Shown: positions 44,087 through 54,116 of the stretch, piece by piece
Layout of the letters: each line of letters opens with the position of its first letter
How positions within the stretch are numbered: the stretch's first letter is position 1
NCBI RefSeq assembly: GCF_016464625.1
Contig: NZ_JAEAGO010000003.1
Coordinates: 1 to 64,000, forward strand
Direction of reading: 5' to 3'
DNA from: Penaeicola halotolerans
GTDB lineage: Bacteria; Bacteroidota; Bacteroidia; Cytophagales; Cyclobacteriaceae
DNA: 64,000 nucleotides
Program-made: the position numbers and the translations under genes
The notes under the pieces: model-generated
The model's database searches: none
What the model was told of the DNA's origin: nothing
Seen by the model: only the letters and a program-made list of their open reading frames with translations

Positions 44087-44334
44087 CATTAGTAAACGAA
44101 GCTGTAAATAGAGCGGAAAACAAGAAAAAATACTGCCGATTCAGAAAGCATGGCATCAAGTACATCGACTATAAAGATGCGAGCTTCCTTTTGAAGTTTG
44201 TTAATGAGCAAGGTAAGATCCTTCCAAGAAGACTCACTGGCACAAGTGCTAAGTATCAGAAGAAGGTAGCTGTAGCGATCAAGAAAGCTAGACACTTAGG
44301 TCTACTTCCTTATGTAGCTGACGGCTTGAAATAA
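44083..44334 (+). CDS. rpsR: 30S ribosomal protein bS18
   Basis: Forms a heterodimer with bS6 on 16S rRNA. The 83-residue protein has [18 protein letters not shown], then [16 protein letters not shown] and the basic end [13 protein letters not shown], all typical. It is the second gene of the operon and overlaps rpsF by four bases. Confidence 0.96.
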   Translation: MTLVNEAVNRAENKKKYCRFRKHGIKYIDYKDASFLLKFVNEQGKILPRRLTGTSAKYQKKVAVAIKKARHLGLLPYVADGLK

Positions 44335-44378
44335 TCACAGCTCACGGTTCATTTATAACCCTATAATTACAAACAACA

Positions 44379-44822
44379 ATGGAAGTTATCTTAAAAACTG
44401 ATATAAAAGGGCTAGGATTCAAAAACGACCTAGTAAAGGTGAAGCCTGGCTACGGTAGAAACTACCTCATCCCTGAAGGATATGCGGTAATCGCCAATAG
44501 CTCAAACAAAAAAGTACTTGCTGAAAACATCAAGCAAGCTGCTCACAAAGCTGATAAGATCAAGCAAGACGCTGAAGCTATCGCTGCTCAACTAGAAACT
44601 ATTACACTTGAAATCCCTGCAAAAATCGGTGATTCAGGTAAGATTTTCGGTAAAGTAACGACTCTTCAGATCTCTGACGCTTTGAAAGCTAAAGGTGTTG
44701 ACATCGACAAGAAGAAAATTGCTTTCACTTCAGAAGTGAAATCTGCTGGTGAATTTTCAGTAGAGATCGATCTTCATAAAGAAGTAAAATCTACAGTAAA
44801 CTTTACTGTAGTCGCTGAATAA
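44379..44822 (+). CDS. rplI: 50S ribosomal protein bL9
   Basis: Binds 23S rRNA at the L1-stalk base and extends from the large subunit. The 147-residue protein has the N-terminal domain MEVILKTDIKGLGFKNDL...PGYGRNYLIPEGYA, a long connecting helix (about 45-75) and the C-terminal domain with IGDSGKIFGKVTTLQIS. Third and last gene of the operon; a terminator follows. Confidence 0.96.
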   Translation: MEVILKTDIKGLGFKNDLVKVKPGYGRNYLIPEGYAVIANSSNKKVLAENIKQAAHKADKIKQDAEAIAAQLETITLEIPAKIGDSGKIFGKVTTLQISDALKAKGVDIDKKKIAFTSEVKSAGEFSVEIDLHKEVKSTVNFTVVAE

Positions 44823-44840
44823 GCAAAACACATCTACTCA

Positions 44841-44872
44841 AAAAGGCACCTCAAAAGGGTGCCTTTTTTTTA
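44841..44872 (+). terminator. Terminator of the ribosomal protein operon
   Basis: AAAAAGGCACC and GGTGCCTTTTTTTT form a stem around TCAAAA. Confidence 0.88.
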
Positions 44873-44949
44873 TGATTTCCTTTTATACACTTTGCTTGAT
44901 CTAACGAATATTTACTTCATAGCTTCCAATTTAATTGGTATTTTCGAAT

Positions 44950-45927
44950 ATGTTTAGAACTGCCCTGCCTCCTACTTCAGCTTCCTTTCAGGTTCAGCAT
45001 GATCAAAGTTTGCTCTCTTTAGGTTCTTGCTTTGCTAGTAGCATGGGAGATCGACTGGAGCGCAATAAATTCAACATATTAGTCAACCCATTTGGAACAC
45101 TCTTCAGTCCAATGGCTATCAATCGCATATTACGTGTAGTACTTGGTATAGAAGAGTTTTCTGAAGATAAAATCATCCATAGAGAGGGCGTTTACCTGCA
45201 CTATGACATGCATTCCGCCCTATCTGCGGCTCAAAAATTTGACCTGTTGACAAAGATCAAATCTAAGGTAAAAAACCTTCAAGATTGGCTCCAAACCAGT
45301 CAACCTATACTTCTTTTGACATTAGGTACAGCTTTCAGCTATCAACTAAAAGACTCACAAGTCAGTGTAGCCAACTGTCACAAACAACCCTCAAAACTAT
45401 TTGACAAAGTACTCTTACAGCCAGCACAAATCGCTAGTGCCCTGAGTGAGACCTTTGATGAGCTAAAAGCGAGGAATCCTTCCTTAAAAATCATCCTTAC
45501 GGTAAGTCCCGTGAGACATACTAAAGACTCACTCCCACTCAATACAGTAAGCAAAGCCAGTTTAAGACTAGCCGCTCATGAATTAGCAGAAAAACACCAT
45601 GATTTGGTACATTATTTCCCTAGTTATGAGATCATGATGGATGACCTGAGGGACTATCGCTTTTACAAAGCTGATCTGATTCACCCCAATGATCAAGCGG
45701 AAAACTATATTTGGGAGCATTTTTCTCAGGGATTTTTTTCTAAAGAAACACAATCGATTGTCTCTAAATGGCAAAAAATCCAACAAGCAATAGCACATAA
45801 ACCTTTTAATCCTGAATCAGAAGGACATCAGCGATTTCTTCAAGATACTCTCAGTCAATTAGGAACACTTGCTGGTCAATTAAACGTTGATGCTGAGATA
45901 GCCCTCATAAAAGCCCAGATCAAATGA
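44950..45927 (+). CDS. GSCFA-domain protein
   Basis: The 325-residue protein belongs to a Bacteroidota family named after the motif GSCFA, seen here at about 29-33 in [15 protein letters not shown]. The fold is related to SGNH hydrolases: the GSC Ser and a C-terminal [15 protein letters not shown] segment with Asp/His would be the catalytic residues. Substrates are unknown; an acyl-esterase-like role is inferred. The ATG at 44950 is chosen over an in-frame TTG at 44935. It overlaps the next gene by four bases (ATGA), so GSCFA, YyaL-like and PriA genes form one operon. Confidence 0.85.
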   Translation: MFRTALPPTSASFQVQHDQSLLSLGSCFASSMGDRLERNKFNILVNPFGTLFSPMAINRILRVVLGIEEFSEDKIIHREGVYLHYDMHSALSAAQKFDLLTKIKSKVKNLQDWLQTSQPILLLTLGTAFSYQLKDSQVSVANCHKQPSKLFDKVLLQPAQIASALSETFDELKARNPSLKIILTVSPVRHTKDSLPLNTVSKASLRLAAHELAEKHHDLVHYFPSYEIMMDDLRDYRFYKADLIHPNDQAENYIWEHFSQGFFSKETQSIVSKWQKIQQAIAHKPFNPESEGHQRFLQDTLSQLGTLAGQLNVDAEIALIKAQIK

Positions 45928-47912
45928 GCCATAAATACACCAATCAACTCATTCATAGTAGTAGCCCTTACTTGCTACAACATGCGCACAACCCTGTCAA
46001 TTGGTATCCTTGGGGCAAAGAAGCGCTTGATAAAGCCAAGAAAGAGGACAAACCAATCATAGTGAGTATTGGATACTCCGCTTGCCACTGGTGTCATGTG
46101 ATGGAACGAGAGAGCTTCGAAAATGAAGAAATAGCTGCATTGATGAACACTCACTATATCTGTATCAAGGTAGATAGAGAAGAAAGACCTGACGTAGATC
46201 AAGTTTACATGGATGCGCTGCAAACGATGGGTCTGAATGGTGGCTGGCCACTCAATGTCTTTCTTATGCCTAATCAAAAACCATTTTATGGAGGCACTTA
46301 CTTTCCTCCTAAGGGTTTTGCGCAATTACTGAAAAATATTCATGAAGCTTATACAAACAATCGAGTAGAACTAGAAGAATCTGCAGACAAATTCAGAGAA
46401 GCTATTAGTATTAGTGAGCGTAAAAAATATGGCTTAGGAGATCCTTCAGATCAAACCATTTCTCTTCAATCCACCCTTCAAGTTCTCAAAGAAAAATTTG
46501 ACGAAACTCACGGAGGTACCCAGCGCTCCCCTAAGTTTCCAATGCCCAGTCTTTGGGAGTTTTGCATGCGTGCTGCTCAAGCCACCAAAGATGATGCTGC
46601 CTTAAATCAAGTATGGCTCACTTTGGAAAAAATGGCCAAAGGAGGCATCTATGATCAAATAGGCGGTGGTTTTGCACGCTATTCAGTAGATGGACAGTGG
46701 TTTGCGCCTCACTTTGAGAAAATGCTCTATGACAATGGACAGTTGATCAGTTTATACAGCAAAGCTTACCAACTGAATCCCAATCCGCTCTTCAAAAATA
46801 TCGTCTATGAAACCATAGCTTGGATAGAAAGAGAGATGCTACACTCTTCGGGAGCATTTTATGCAGCGCTAGATGCAGATACAGAAGGTGAAGAAGGTAA
46901 GTTCTACACTTGGAAGTATGAGGAACTTGATCAGCTTCTCCTAGATCATGAAAAGTGGGTACTCTCCTACTGGGGAGTTATCAAAAAGGGGAATTGGGAA
47001 CACGGAAATAATATCCTGACAGCCCATCAAGAACTCGAAGGCGATAAGAAATCTTATCAAGCGATCAAAGATAAAGTACTGGCTAAAAGAAATGAGCGGG
47101 TCAAACCTGGCATAGACAACAAACTTTTAGCTGGATGGAATGGACTAGCCATCAAGGGACTAGCTGATGCTGCGAAAATATTTGAAGACAACTCTTTTCT
47201 AAAATTAGCCGAAAACTGTGCAGATTACATTCAAAATGTGCTTTTTGACGGGAAGCAGCTCTATCGTATCAAAGAAGGAAATACTCGTATCACTGGCTTT
47301 TTAGAGGATTATGCACTAGTGATCGATGGCTTTATCAGTCTATATCAAGTCAGTCAAGAACCCAAAAGGCTGACTTTCATACAAGAACTCATGGAGAACT
47401 GTATGGATGAATTTTATGATGCGGATGAAAAGCTTTTCTTTGTCACAGGAAAAACTCAAGAACAACTCATTGCAAGAAAAAAAGAGCTTTTTGATAATGT
47501 GATCCCAGCATCTAATTCGATCATGGCGAGAAACCTTTATCATGTAGGACAACTTCTCTATAATGACAGCTATATCACCCATGCCAAAGAGATGCTGCAA
47601 CTAGTTCAAGGAATGATACAAACAGACCCTCAGTATCTCAATAACTGGGGTAACTTATTGATAGAAAATCAGTCAGACTTCCCGGCTATCGTCATTTTAG
47701 GACCTGAGGCTAAAAAATGGGCGAAAAACCTAGGGCAAATGATCTCGAAATCATATGCCATTGTAACCTCCGATGCGGTGAGTGATGAACTTCCTTTTAC
47801 AGGAAAAAGTCTACTAAATAATGAAACTACCGCTTTTGTTTGCTACAACAAAGCGTGTCAAAAACCAGTCAATTCTTGGCAAGAGGCTTTAGAACAAATC
47901 ACCCATGGATAA
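45924..47912 (+). CDS. YyaL/SSP411 family thioredoxin-domain protein
   Basis: The 662-residue protein has an N-terminal DUF255 thioredoxin-like domain (about 1-165) with [12 protein letters not shown], the CxxC motif Cys54-His-Trp-Cys57 in [16 protein letters not shown], and [10 protein letters not shown]. It is followed by an (alpha/alpha)6 barrel like those of N-acyl-glucosamine epimerases and glycosidases. The protein is conserved from bacteria to animals (SPATA20) but its reaction is unknown. Overlaps both neighbours: 4 bases with the GSCFA gene and 8 with priA. Confidence 0.9.
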   Translation: MSHKYTNQLIHSSSPYLLQHAHNPVNWYPWGKEALDKAKKEDKPIIVSIGYSACHWCHVMERESFENEEIAALMNTHYICIKVDREERPDVDQVYMDALQTMGLNGGWPLNVFLMPNQKPFYGGTYFPPKGFAQLLKNIHEAYTNNRVELEESADKFREAISISERKKYGLGDPSDQTISLQSTLQVLKEKFDETHGGTQRSPKFPMPSLWEFCMRAAQATKDDAALNQVWLTLEKMAKGGIYDQIGGGFARYSVDGQWFAPHFEKMLYDNGQLISLYSKAYQLNPNPLFKNIVYETIAWIEREMLHSSGAFYAALDADTEGEEGKFYTWKYEELDQLLLDHEKWVLSYWGVIKKGNWEHGNNILTAHQELEGDKKSYQAIKDKVLAKRNERVKPGIDNKLLAGWNGLAIKGLADAAKIFEDNSFLKLAENCADYIQNVLFDGKQLYRIKEGNTRITGFLEDYALVIDGFISLYQVSQEPKRLTFIQELMENCMDEFYDADEKLFFVTGKTQEQLIARKKELFDNVIPASNSIMARNLYHVGQLLYNDSYITHAKEMLQLVQGMIQTDPQYLNNWGNLLIENQSDFPAIVILGPEAKKWAKNLGQMISKSYAIVTSDAVSDELPFTGKSLLNNETTAFVCYNKACQKPVNSWQEALEQITHG

Positions 47913-50397
47913 ATTATTCGATGATGAGCTAGGGCTTTTTGCAGAGGTGATGCTGCCTGTACCTATACCCCGTCTATTTACCTATCGCATTCCGAGATCT
48001 ATGGAGCAGGATGCTAAGGTGGGTAGTCGTGTTGTCATACAGTTTGGGACAAAAAAAATCCTCACAGGTATCATTGCTGTCATCCATCAAGAAGCCCCAA
48101 AGCAATACGCAGCCAAACCAATTTTAGACTTGCTAGATCATACACCTATCATGAATGATTGGCAACTAAAGCTGCTCTACTGGATGTCAGAATACTATCT
48201 CTGCTATATCGGAGATGCACTCAATGCTGCGCTTCCGGCAGGATTCAAACTGAGCAGTGAGTCTAAAATTCAGCTTCACCCACACTTTGACCCTGAACTA
48301 GTCGACTCTTTAGAAGGTCATCAAGAAGTTATCATCAAAGCACTTTTGGCAGGAAAAGACTTGGATTTTCAAGAAATACAAGACCTGTTACAAATCAAGT
48401 CTATTCATCCTATCATCAAGCAAATGGTGGCTGATGAACTTGTATTAGTATATGAGGCTATCAAAGACAAATACCAACCTAAAATCATCCGTAAAGTAAG
48501 ACTGAATTCAGTACTGAGTAAAGATCAAAAAGCCCTACAGTCGGTCTTTGAGCAACTCAATAAAAAGGAAAAGCAGCTAGAAATATTACTTAAATACCTC
48601 CAAGAAGTCCCTATACACCGACTCGCTATTGAAAATGAGGCTGGCTTGGATAAAAGCATTTTTACGCAGGGAAACTTTTCTAATTCATCCTTACAAACAC
48701 TCGTGAAAAACGGCATTTTCGAAGAATTCCAAGTGATCGTATCGCGATTTGACACAAGGTTAGATGGTACCAGAGATTTTACACTCAGCACAGCCCAGCA
48801 GCGAGCCTATGAGGATATTCTACAGCAGTTTGAGACTAAGTCTACCGTATTGCTTCATGGAGTGACTGGCAGTGGCAAAACTGAACTTTACATCAAGCTA
48901 GTACAGGATGTCTTAGCTCAGGGTGAACAGTGCTTGATCCTACTTCCAGAGATCGCCCTGACAGCCCAAATCGTTCAGCGATTGAGACGCGTATTTGGAG
49001 ATGAATTGGCCGTCTACCACTCTAAATTCTCAGATAATGAGCGAGTAGAAACATGGAATGGTCTATTGGAAGGTCGCTTCAAGGTGATCATAGGTGTAAG
49101 ATCCTCAGTGTTTTTACCATTTGATAATCTAGGTCTAGTGATCGTAGATGAAGAGCATGAGTTTAGCTACAAACAGTATGATCCCGCTCCTCGCTATCAG
49201 GCTAGAGATACGGCACTTATGCTAGCCAACTTGCACCATGCCAAAACAATATTGGGCTCCGCCACGCCATCTATCGAGAGCTATGCCAATGCACATGCTG
49301 GCAAATTTGGCTTGGTCAAACTTCACACACGCTACCAAGACATCGCACTACCTGATATCATGCTGGCTGACACTAAAGCTGATCGTAAACGAAAGAAGCT
49401 ACAATATGACTTCTCTGAGCTTTTGATCAATGAAATTAAAGCTAGTCTTGAGCTTGGCAAACAAGTCATGATTTTTCAAAACCGTAGAGGGTATGCCCCC
49501 TATCTTACTTGCGAAGATTGTGCTTGGATCCCGCAGTGCGAACGCTGTGATGTGAGTTTGACTTATCACCAATTCTTCAATGAACTGAGATGCCACTATT
49601 GCGGCTTCAAACAGCCAGTTCCGATGGCATGCGAAGCTTGCGGCTCCACTAAAATCCACAATCGCGGTCATGGTACTGAGCAAATAGAGGAGTCTCTACA
49701 AAGTCTTTTCCCATCTGCGCGAGTAAAAAGAATGGATCAAGATACCACTCGGGGTAAAAACGCCTATCAGGAGATCATTGATGAATTTGAAAATGGTGAG
49801 ATCGACATCCTAGTAGGCACACAAATGATTAGTAAAGGATTTGATTTTGAGCGTGTTGGATTGGTAGGAGTTTTTGATGCGGATAAGATCATCCACTTCC
49901 CAGACTTTAGGAGCAATGAGCGCGCCTATCAAGTACTTACTCAAGTAGCGGGTAGATCTGGTAGAAAAGAAAAAGGGAAAGTCATCATACAGACTGCAGA
50001 TCCGTCACAAGCTATCCTTCATCAGGTGATCAGTCAGGACTTTGAAGGACTCTTCGCGCATGAAATGGCAGAGCGTAGTACTTATCAATACCCTCCGTAT
50101 GTTCGTATGATTCGCGTGACAGTAAAGCATCGCGACCTTAAAGTCAGTCAAGAAGCCGCTCAGCAACTCATGATGGTCTTAAAGCAAAGAGCTCCTAAAA
50201 TCACAGTCTTAGGGCCAGTAGTCCCTTTAGTTAGCAAGATCAGAAATCAGTATTTACAAGAGATTGTGATCAAAATGGATAGACAAATCATACATGCTGC
50301 AGGCCCTAAAAAAGTTCTTTGGCAAGCAATCATGGAATTACAAAACCAAAAAAAGTTTAAAACCGTTACTTTTGTTTCGGATGTAGATCCTTACTAA
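47905..50397 (+). CDS. priA: Primosomal protein N' (replication restart helicase)
   Basis: Reloads the replisome at stalled forks. The 830-residue protein has the N-terminal 3'-DNA-binding domain and winged helix, helicase motif [12 protein letters not shown] (from residue 319), motif II VDEEHE (414-419) and helicase motifs V-VI ([22 protein letters not shown]). Between the helicase lobes lies the zinc-binding insertion with paired CxxC motifs (from residue 536: CEDC, CERC, CHYC, CEAC). Eight Cys bind two zinc ions, as in E. coli PriA. It is coupled to the YyaL-like gene upstream by an 8-base overlap. Confidence 0.95.
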   Translation: MDKLFDDELGLFAEVMLPVPIPRLFTYRIPRSMEQDAKVGSRVVIQFGTKKILTGIIAVIHQEAPKQYAAKPILDLLDHTPIMNDWQLKLLYWMSEYYLCYIGDALNAALPAGFKLSSESKIQLHPHFDPELVDSLEGHQEVIIKALLAGKDLDFQEIQDLLQIKSIHPIIKQMVADELVLVYEAIKDKYQPKIIRKVRLNSVLSKDQKALQSVFEQLNKKEKQLEILLKYLQEVPIHRLAIENEAGLDKSIFTQGNFSNSSLQTLVKNGIFEEFQVIVSRFDTRLDGTRDFTLSTAQQRAYEDILQQFETKSTVLLHGVTGSGKTELYIKLVQDVLAQGEQCLILLPEIALTAQIVQRLRRVFGDELAVYHSKFSDNERVETWNGLLEGRFKVIIGVRSSVFLPFDNLGLVIVDEEHEFSYKQYDPAPRYQARDTALMLANLHHAKTILGSATPSIESYANAHAGKFGLVKLHTRYQDIALPDIMLADTKADRKRKKLQYDFSELLINEIKASLELGKQVMIFQNRRGYAPYLTCEDCAWIPQCERCDVSLTYHQFFNELRCHYCGFKQPVPMACEACGSTKIHNRGHGTEQIEESLQSLFPSARVKRMDQDTTRGKNAYQEIIDEFENGEIDILVGTQMISKGFDFERVGLVGVFDADKIIHFPDFRSNERAYQVLTQVAGRSGRKEKGKVIIQTADPSQAILHQVISQDFEGLFAHEMAERSTYQYPPYVRMIRVTVKHRDLKVSQEAAQQLMMVLKQRAPKITVLGPVVPLVSKIRNQYLQEIVIKMDRQIIHAAGPKKVLWQAIMELQNQKKFKTVTFVSDVDPY

Positions 50398-50401
50398 ATA
50401 T

Positions 50402-50809
50402 ATGAAATACCAAATAGCAGGCTTTTTCAAAGACGGACTTTTGCTCAAATTCCAATGGATAGGATTTTTACTCATCGGCTTAGTGGCTAGGTTACTCATC
50501 TTTGCTTATGGACTAGAAGAATCCTACGCCAATAAGGTCTATGGCTATGTAGATGTCAATGCCATAGGTGTAGTATTGCTTTCGATATTAGTCTCCTACA
50601 TTCGTTATAAGGTTTTCCCCAAAATAGGCTCCAAATTAAGCATCATTGCCTTTGTAGGCTATTTGATCACTTGTGTTTATTTGATGATATTAAGTGCAGA
50701 GGTCAATATGACGCTGTCTGTTTTATTCAAAACCTCTTTAGCACTCATCATCATATACATGTCGGCTATTTGGTTTAATAAAATCATGTACATGAAAGTG
50801 GAAGAATAG
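50402..50809 (+). CDS. Small four-helix membrane protein
   Basis: The 135-residue protein has about four membrane segments (about 19-36, 53-68, 77-98 and 105-124) and short loops. No family is recognised, and no catalytic pattern is seen. It starts four bases after the priA stop and so is probably the last gene of that operon. A similar arrangement could be a local feature of this lineage. Confidence 0.7.
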   Translation: MKYQIAGFFKDGLLLKFQWIGFLLIGLVARLLIFAYGLEESYANKVYGYVDVNAIGVVLLSILVSYIRYKVFPKIGSKLSIIAFVGYLITCVYLMILSAEVNMTLSVLFKTSLALIIIYMSAIWFNKIMYMKVEE

Positions 50810-50943
50810 TGTCTAAATTTCGACATTTTAATCATTTAAATTTTTAAATATCTATCTTCGAGCTTTGAAAATCGCTTTTCACATAGCATTTACCACTAGG
50901 TGATAGTATTCAAGAGAAGAACCTATTAAACTATAAATAAACA

Positions 50944-51927
50944 ATGGACAGCAACATCAAAAGAATTGGTGTGCTTACTTCTGGAGGAGATGCTCCTGGC
51001 ATGAATGCCGCGATTCGTGCGGTAGTCAGAGCGGGAGTGTTTTATGAAAAGGAAGTTTACGGCATATCTAGAGGTTATGACGGCCTGATCAATGATGAAA
51101 TCAAAAAACTAGAAGTCCGCTCAGTAGGCAATATCCTCGAAAGAGGTGGCACTTTCCTCAAGTCTGCTAGAAGCATGGACTTCAAAACTCCAGAAGGACG
51201 AAAAAAAGCCTACGAAAATCTCCAAAAAAGAGGAATAGACGCATTGGTAACGATCGGTGGTGATGGCACCTTTACTGGAGCTAATTTATTTTTTCAAGAG
51301 TACGGTATTAAAGTAATTGGTGTTCCTGGTACTATCGATAATGATCTAAGTGGTACTGACTATACGATTGGATTCGATACTGCATGCAATACCGCCATAG
51401 AAGCGATAGATAAGATCAGGGATACTGCTACATCTCACGATAGACTCTTTTTTATTGAAGTGATGGGAAGAGATGCAGGGTTTATTGCTGTGAATGCTGG
51501 AATAGGCAGTGGTGCGGTGGCTACACTCATTCCTGAAAGAGAGATGACTACCGAACAGCTCATCGCTCGACTCAACAAGGGCTTCAAAAACCGTAAACTA
51601 TCCAATATCGTGATCGTAGCGGAAGGAGGCAAAAGCGGTGGCGCAATAGAGGTAGCTGATAAAGTCAGAGAACATTTTCCAAACTATGATATTAAAGTCA
51701 CGATCCTAGGACACCTGCAACGTGGCGGGAAACCAAGCTCTTTTGATAGACTTCTCGCTAGTCGATTAGGCGTAGCAGCAGTAGAAGGGCTGATCAATGG
51801 GCACTCAGGAATGATGGCGGGTATCATCAATCAAAAAGTCGTCTACACTCCACTCGAAAGCGCCATCAATAACACTAAAGTAGTAGATGAAGAAGAGTTT
51901 AGGGTAGCGAAAATCTTATCAATTTGA
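50944..51927 (+). CDS. pfkA: ATP-dependent 6-phosphofructokinase
   Basis: Phosphorylates fructose 6-phosphate, the committed step of glycolysis. The 327-residue protein has GVLTSGGDAPGMNAAIRA (9-26, ATP site), GGDGTFTGA, the catalytic PGTIDNDLSGTD with Asp132, EVMGRDAG and LGHLQRGGKPS. Glycine after the first GGD-type loop and the GGDGT (not GGDD) sequence indicate the ATP-dependent, not pyrophosphate-dependent, type. Single gene with its own terminator. Confidence 0.95.
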   Translation: MDSNIKRIGVLTSGGDAPGMNAAIRAVVRAGVFYEKEVYGISRGYDGLINDEIKKLEVRSVGNILERGGTFLKSARSMDFKTPEGRKKAYENLQKRGIDALVTIGGDGTFTGANLFFQEYGIKVIGVPGTIDNDLSGTDYTIGFDTACNTAIEAIDKIRDTATSHDRLFFIEVMGRDAGFIAVNAGIGSGAVATLIPEREMTTEQLIARLNKGFKNRKLSNIVIVAEGGKSGGAIEVADKVREHFPNYDIKVTILGHLQRGGKPSSFDRLLASRLGVAAVEGLINGHSGMMAGIINQKVVYTPLESAINNTKVVDEEEFRVAKILSI

Positions 51928-51951
51928 TCATTTCATTGGTTAGATTAGATG

Positions 51952-51979
51952 AAAGCCGAGCAATGCTGTTCGGCTTTTT
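51952..51979 (+). terminator. Terminator after pfkA
   Basis: AAAGCCGAGCA and TGTTCGGCTTT form a stem and end in TTTTT. Confidence 0.82.
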
Positions 51980-52016
51980 ATTTGGATTTTGTAAGTTTGA
52001 TCATTAAGACTCATGT

Positions 52017-52253
52017 ATGAAAAAAGAAATCATTCATCAATACTTCAAAAAAGAAATGGAGGAAATGAAAATCCTCGTTCAGATCAATCCTGAGAACTTT
52101 CGTGGACTTGAGATCATCGCGTATCCTGATGGACAGATGGAGCAAACTAAGCGTCAGTTTGAACCAGATATCTATGTAGATCTTGAGGCTGATGAGTTCG
52201 AAACCTGTAGCCCATTAGAATTTAACCTTTATCTAAAGGGCTTAGTAAAATAA
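52017..52253 (+). CDS. Small conserved-looking protein (78 aa)
   Basis: No family recognised with certainty. The acidic 78-residue protein has an N-terminal amphipathic helix (about 3-17), then beta-prone segments ILVQINPENFRGLEIIAY and FEPDIYVDLEADEFETCS. It lacks a signal peptide and membrane segments. Coding is supported by the clear start, length and position between two terminated units. Confidence 0.65.
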   Translation: MKKEIIHQYFKKEMEEMKILVQINPENFRGLEIIAYPDGQMEQTKRQFEPDIYVDLEADEFETCSPLEFNLYLKGLVK

Positions 52254-52307
52254 TTGCTTCTCAAAATGAAGCACTTAGTCTTTTCCTACTTTTGATTGCT
52301 AAATTCC

Positions 52308-52339
52308 TTTGGCAATCCGCTGCAATATCATTACTTTTG
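52308..52339 (+). promoter_or_regulatory. Promoter of the SRP RNA gene
   Basis: TTTG (52308-52311), a 20-base gap, then TACTTTTG (52332-52339), which fits TAnnTTTG. The RNA's 5' end at about 52344 lies at the expected distance. Confidence 0.7.
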
Positions 52340-52343
52340 CATC

Positions 52344-52433
52344 GCAAGTCGGCACAACCAGCTCCTGCTGAACTCCCCCAGGTCCGGAAGGAAGCAAGGG
52401 TAAGTGGTCGTAGCGGTGTGATGTTCGGCTTGC
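52344..52433 (+). ncRNA. ffs: Signal recognition particle RNA, small bacterial type
   Basis: The RNA is about 90 bases long and folds as one hairpin: the end GCAAGTCGG pairs with TTCGGCTTGC. The universal SRP domain IV core is intact: the asymmetric-loop side CCCCCAGGTCC, the GGAA tetraloop in CCGGAAGG, and the AAGCAAGGG opposite strand. It binds Ffh and FtsY for co-translational membrane targeting. A T run at 52436-52441 after the helix may end transcription. Confidence 0.93.
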
Positions 52434-52534
52434 ACTTTTTTATCTCCCTCTGACAAATCCCCTTTTCTTCTTTTCAGCTAGCAAAATTTGGTAAGAAAAT
52501 TTACCTTTGCGCAAACAAAACCCTACAAACCAAC

Positions 52535-53194
52535 ATGAAATTCTTCATAGATACTGCCAACCTAGCCGAGATCAAAGAAGCCTATGACCTAGGCGTATTA
52601 GATGGCGTCACTACCAACCCTTCACTCATGGCCAAAGAAGGCATCAGTGGAGATGCTGCCGTAAAAGCACATTATAAGGCAATATGTGATATCGTAGATG
52701 CCAATGTCAGCGCTGAGGTGATCGCCACAGACTTCGAAGGCATGATCAGAGAAGGTAAAGAACTAGCTAAAATCGATGATAAGATTGTAGTGAAAATCCC
52801 TATGATCAAAGATGGTGTGAAAGCTTTGAAATACTTTAGCAGTGAGGGTATCCGTACAAACTGTACACTCGTATTCTCTGCAGGTCAAGCACTTCTTGCA
52901 GCTAAGGCAGGAGCCTCTTATGTATCGCCATTTATTGGAAGACTAGATGATATCGCTTATGATGGTCTAGAACTCATCGAGCAGATCGTACATATCTACC
53001 ATACTTACGCTTATGAGACAGAAGTATTAGCAGCCTCTGTGAGACACACGATGCACTTGATCAAATGCGCAGAGATCGGTGCAGATGTAGTTACTTGCCC
53101 GCTAAAAGTCATTACTGGTCTACTTGGTCATCCGCTGACAGACAAAGGTCTAGAGCAGTTTCTAGCAGATCACGCTAAAGTGAATAAAAAATAA
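52535..53194 (+). CDS. fsa: Transaldolase / fructose-6-phosphate aldolase (TalC/MipB type)
   Basis: The 219-residue short TIM-barrel enzyme forms a Schiff base through Lys87 (VVKIPMIKDG). FIDTANLAEI, GVTTNPSLMAKEG and SPFIGRLDDIAYDG are typical of the TalC subfamily, which contains both transaldolases and fructose-6-phosphate aldolases. In Bacteroidota it most likely acts as transaldolase in the pentose phosphate pathway. A TAnnTTTG box, TACCTTTG, lies at 52502-52509, 25 bases before the start; no good -33 box is seen. Confidence 0.9.
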   Translation: MKFFIDTANLAEIKEAYDLGVLDGVTTNPSLMAKEGISGDAAVKAHYKAICDIVDANVSAEVIATDFEGMIREGKELAKIDDKIVVKIPMIKDGVKALKYFSSEGIRTNCTLVFSAGQALLAAKAGASYVSPFIGRLDDIAYDGLELIEQIVHIYHTYAYETEVLAASVRHTMHLIKCAEIGADVVTCPLKVITGLLGHPLTDKGLEQFLADHAKVNKK

Positions 53195-53208
53195 GCATCA
53201 AAGAATTG

Positions 53209-53238
53209 AAAGCCCTTCCTAGCAGAAGGGCTTTTTTT
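53209..53238 (+). terminator. Terminator between fsa and the DUF4249 gene
   Basis: AAAGCCCTTC and GAAGGGCTTT form a stem around CTAGCA, with a T run. It serves fsa and possibly the convergent gene. Confidence 0.85.
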
Positions 53239-54112
53239 ATCTAGTCCTTACTTCAAAGTTTTCTGGGTCTATGGTGGCTTCTACCCTGACTATAGCAGCT
53301 GCATTGAAATAACCTAAAATCACAGGAGAATCACCAGAATTCTTTACGCTGAAATTACCTCTAGCATTTGCAGGCTGCGTCTCAAAAAAACCACCTTGAC
53401 GGCTCAGCTGTTCAAAAACCAAACTCAAATAATCATAAAAGCCACTTGTGATAGACATCTGCTCTATCAAGACAGTGTCTCCTACTTCGAGAGGATCATC
53501 ATTCATATTGATATTTCGAAGTTCATTTCCTCTAAAAAGCTCATCTGAAGTAAAGATAAAGCCATCCAAGCCTCCTATTCTTTGGCCATTGACACGCACT
53601 CTCCATCTGTAAAAATCATCTCGATTAGGATTATCTGTCATGTTCAAACTGAGATAATAGCCTTCTTCGCTAAAAATAGAATTGGATCGAAATTCCAAAT
53701 TGACCTGATCGATAGCTGGCACAGGCCATATACGCTCCTGTGTAGAGATGATCGTTTGTCCTGCCAACTCTGCCAGAGGAAAATCATTAGGCAAGTCGAT
53801 CTCCACATGATAGCGATTGATGAGATTTCCGCGAAAATTAACCTGATACTCTCCCACTACATCCGTATCGGTATAAAGCGCTACCAACTGATTATTTTGA
53901 TAAAGGCGAATCTGGTCGGCTGTCACATGGCTGAAGTCATCTGTCTCAAAAAAAGGTCTCGATAAGCTAAGTTTAATGATATGCCTACCATCTCTATTAT
54001 TGATTTCCCCCTCTACTACTAGGCTGGGAGGAGCTTCAGATAAGTCCAGTTCTATGACATCAGAACAGCTCAATAAAAGTAACAGAATGAATAAAAAAGC
54101 AATATTTCTCAT
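53237..54112 (-). CDS. DUF4249 lipoprotein, partner of a TonB receptor
   Basis: The 291-residue protein has a lipobox (LLSC, Cys16) and the DUF4249 beta-rich layout: VIELDLSEAPPSLVVEGEIN at the start, IIKLSLSRPFFETDD, and later NRDDFYRWRVRVNG. DUF4249 genes are nearly always paired with a TonB receptor, as here: the ATG lies four bases after the receptor stop. It probably works at the outer membrane with the receptor, perhaps as a lid-like or ligand-handling lipoprotein, but this has not been shown. The longer frame to 54160 is rejected because the signal peptide begins at 54112. Confidence 0.85.
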   Translation of the reverse strand: MRNIAFLFILLLLLSCSDVIELDLSEAPPSLVVEGEINNRDGRHIIKLSLSRPFFETDDFSHVTADQIRLYQNNQLVALYTDTDVVGEYQVNFRGNLINRYHVEIDLPNDFPLAELAGQTIISTQERIWPVPAIDQVNLEFRSNSIFSEEGYYLSLNMTDNPNRDDFYRWRVRVNGQRIGGLDGFIFTSDELFRGNELRNINMNDDPLEVGDTVLIEQMSITSGFYDYLSLVFEQLSRQGGFFETQPANARGNFSVKNSGDSPVILGYFNAAAIVRVEATIDPENFEVRTR

Positions 54113-54116
54113 CAGA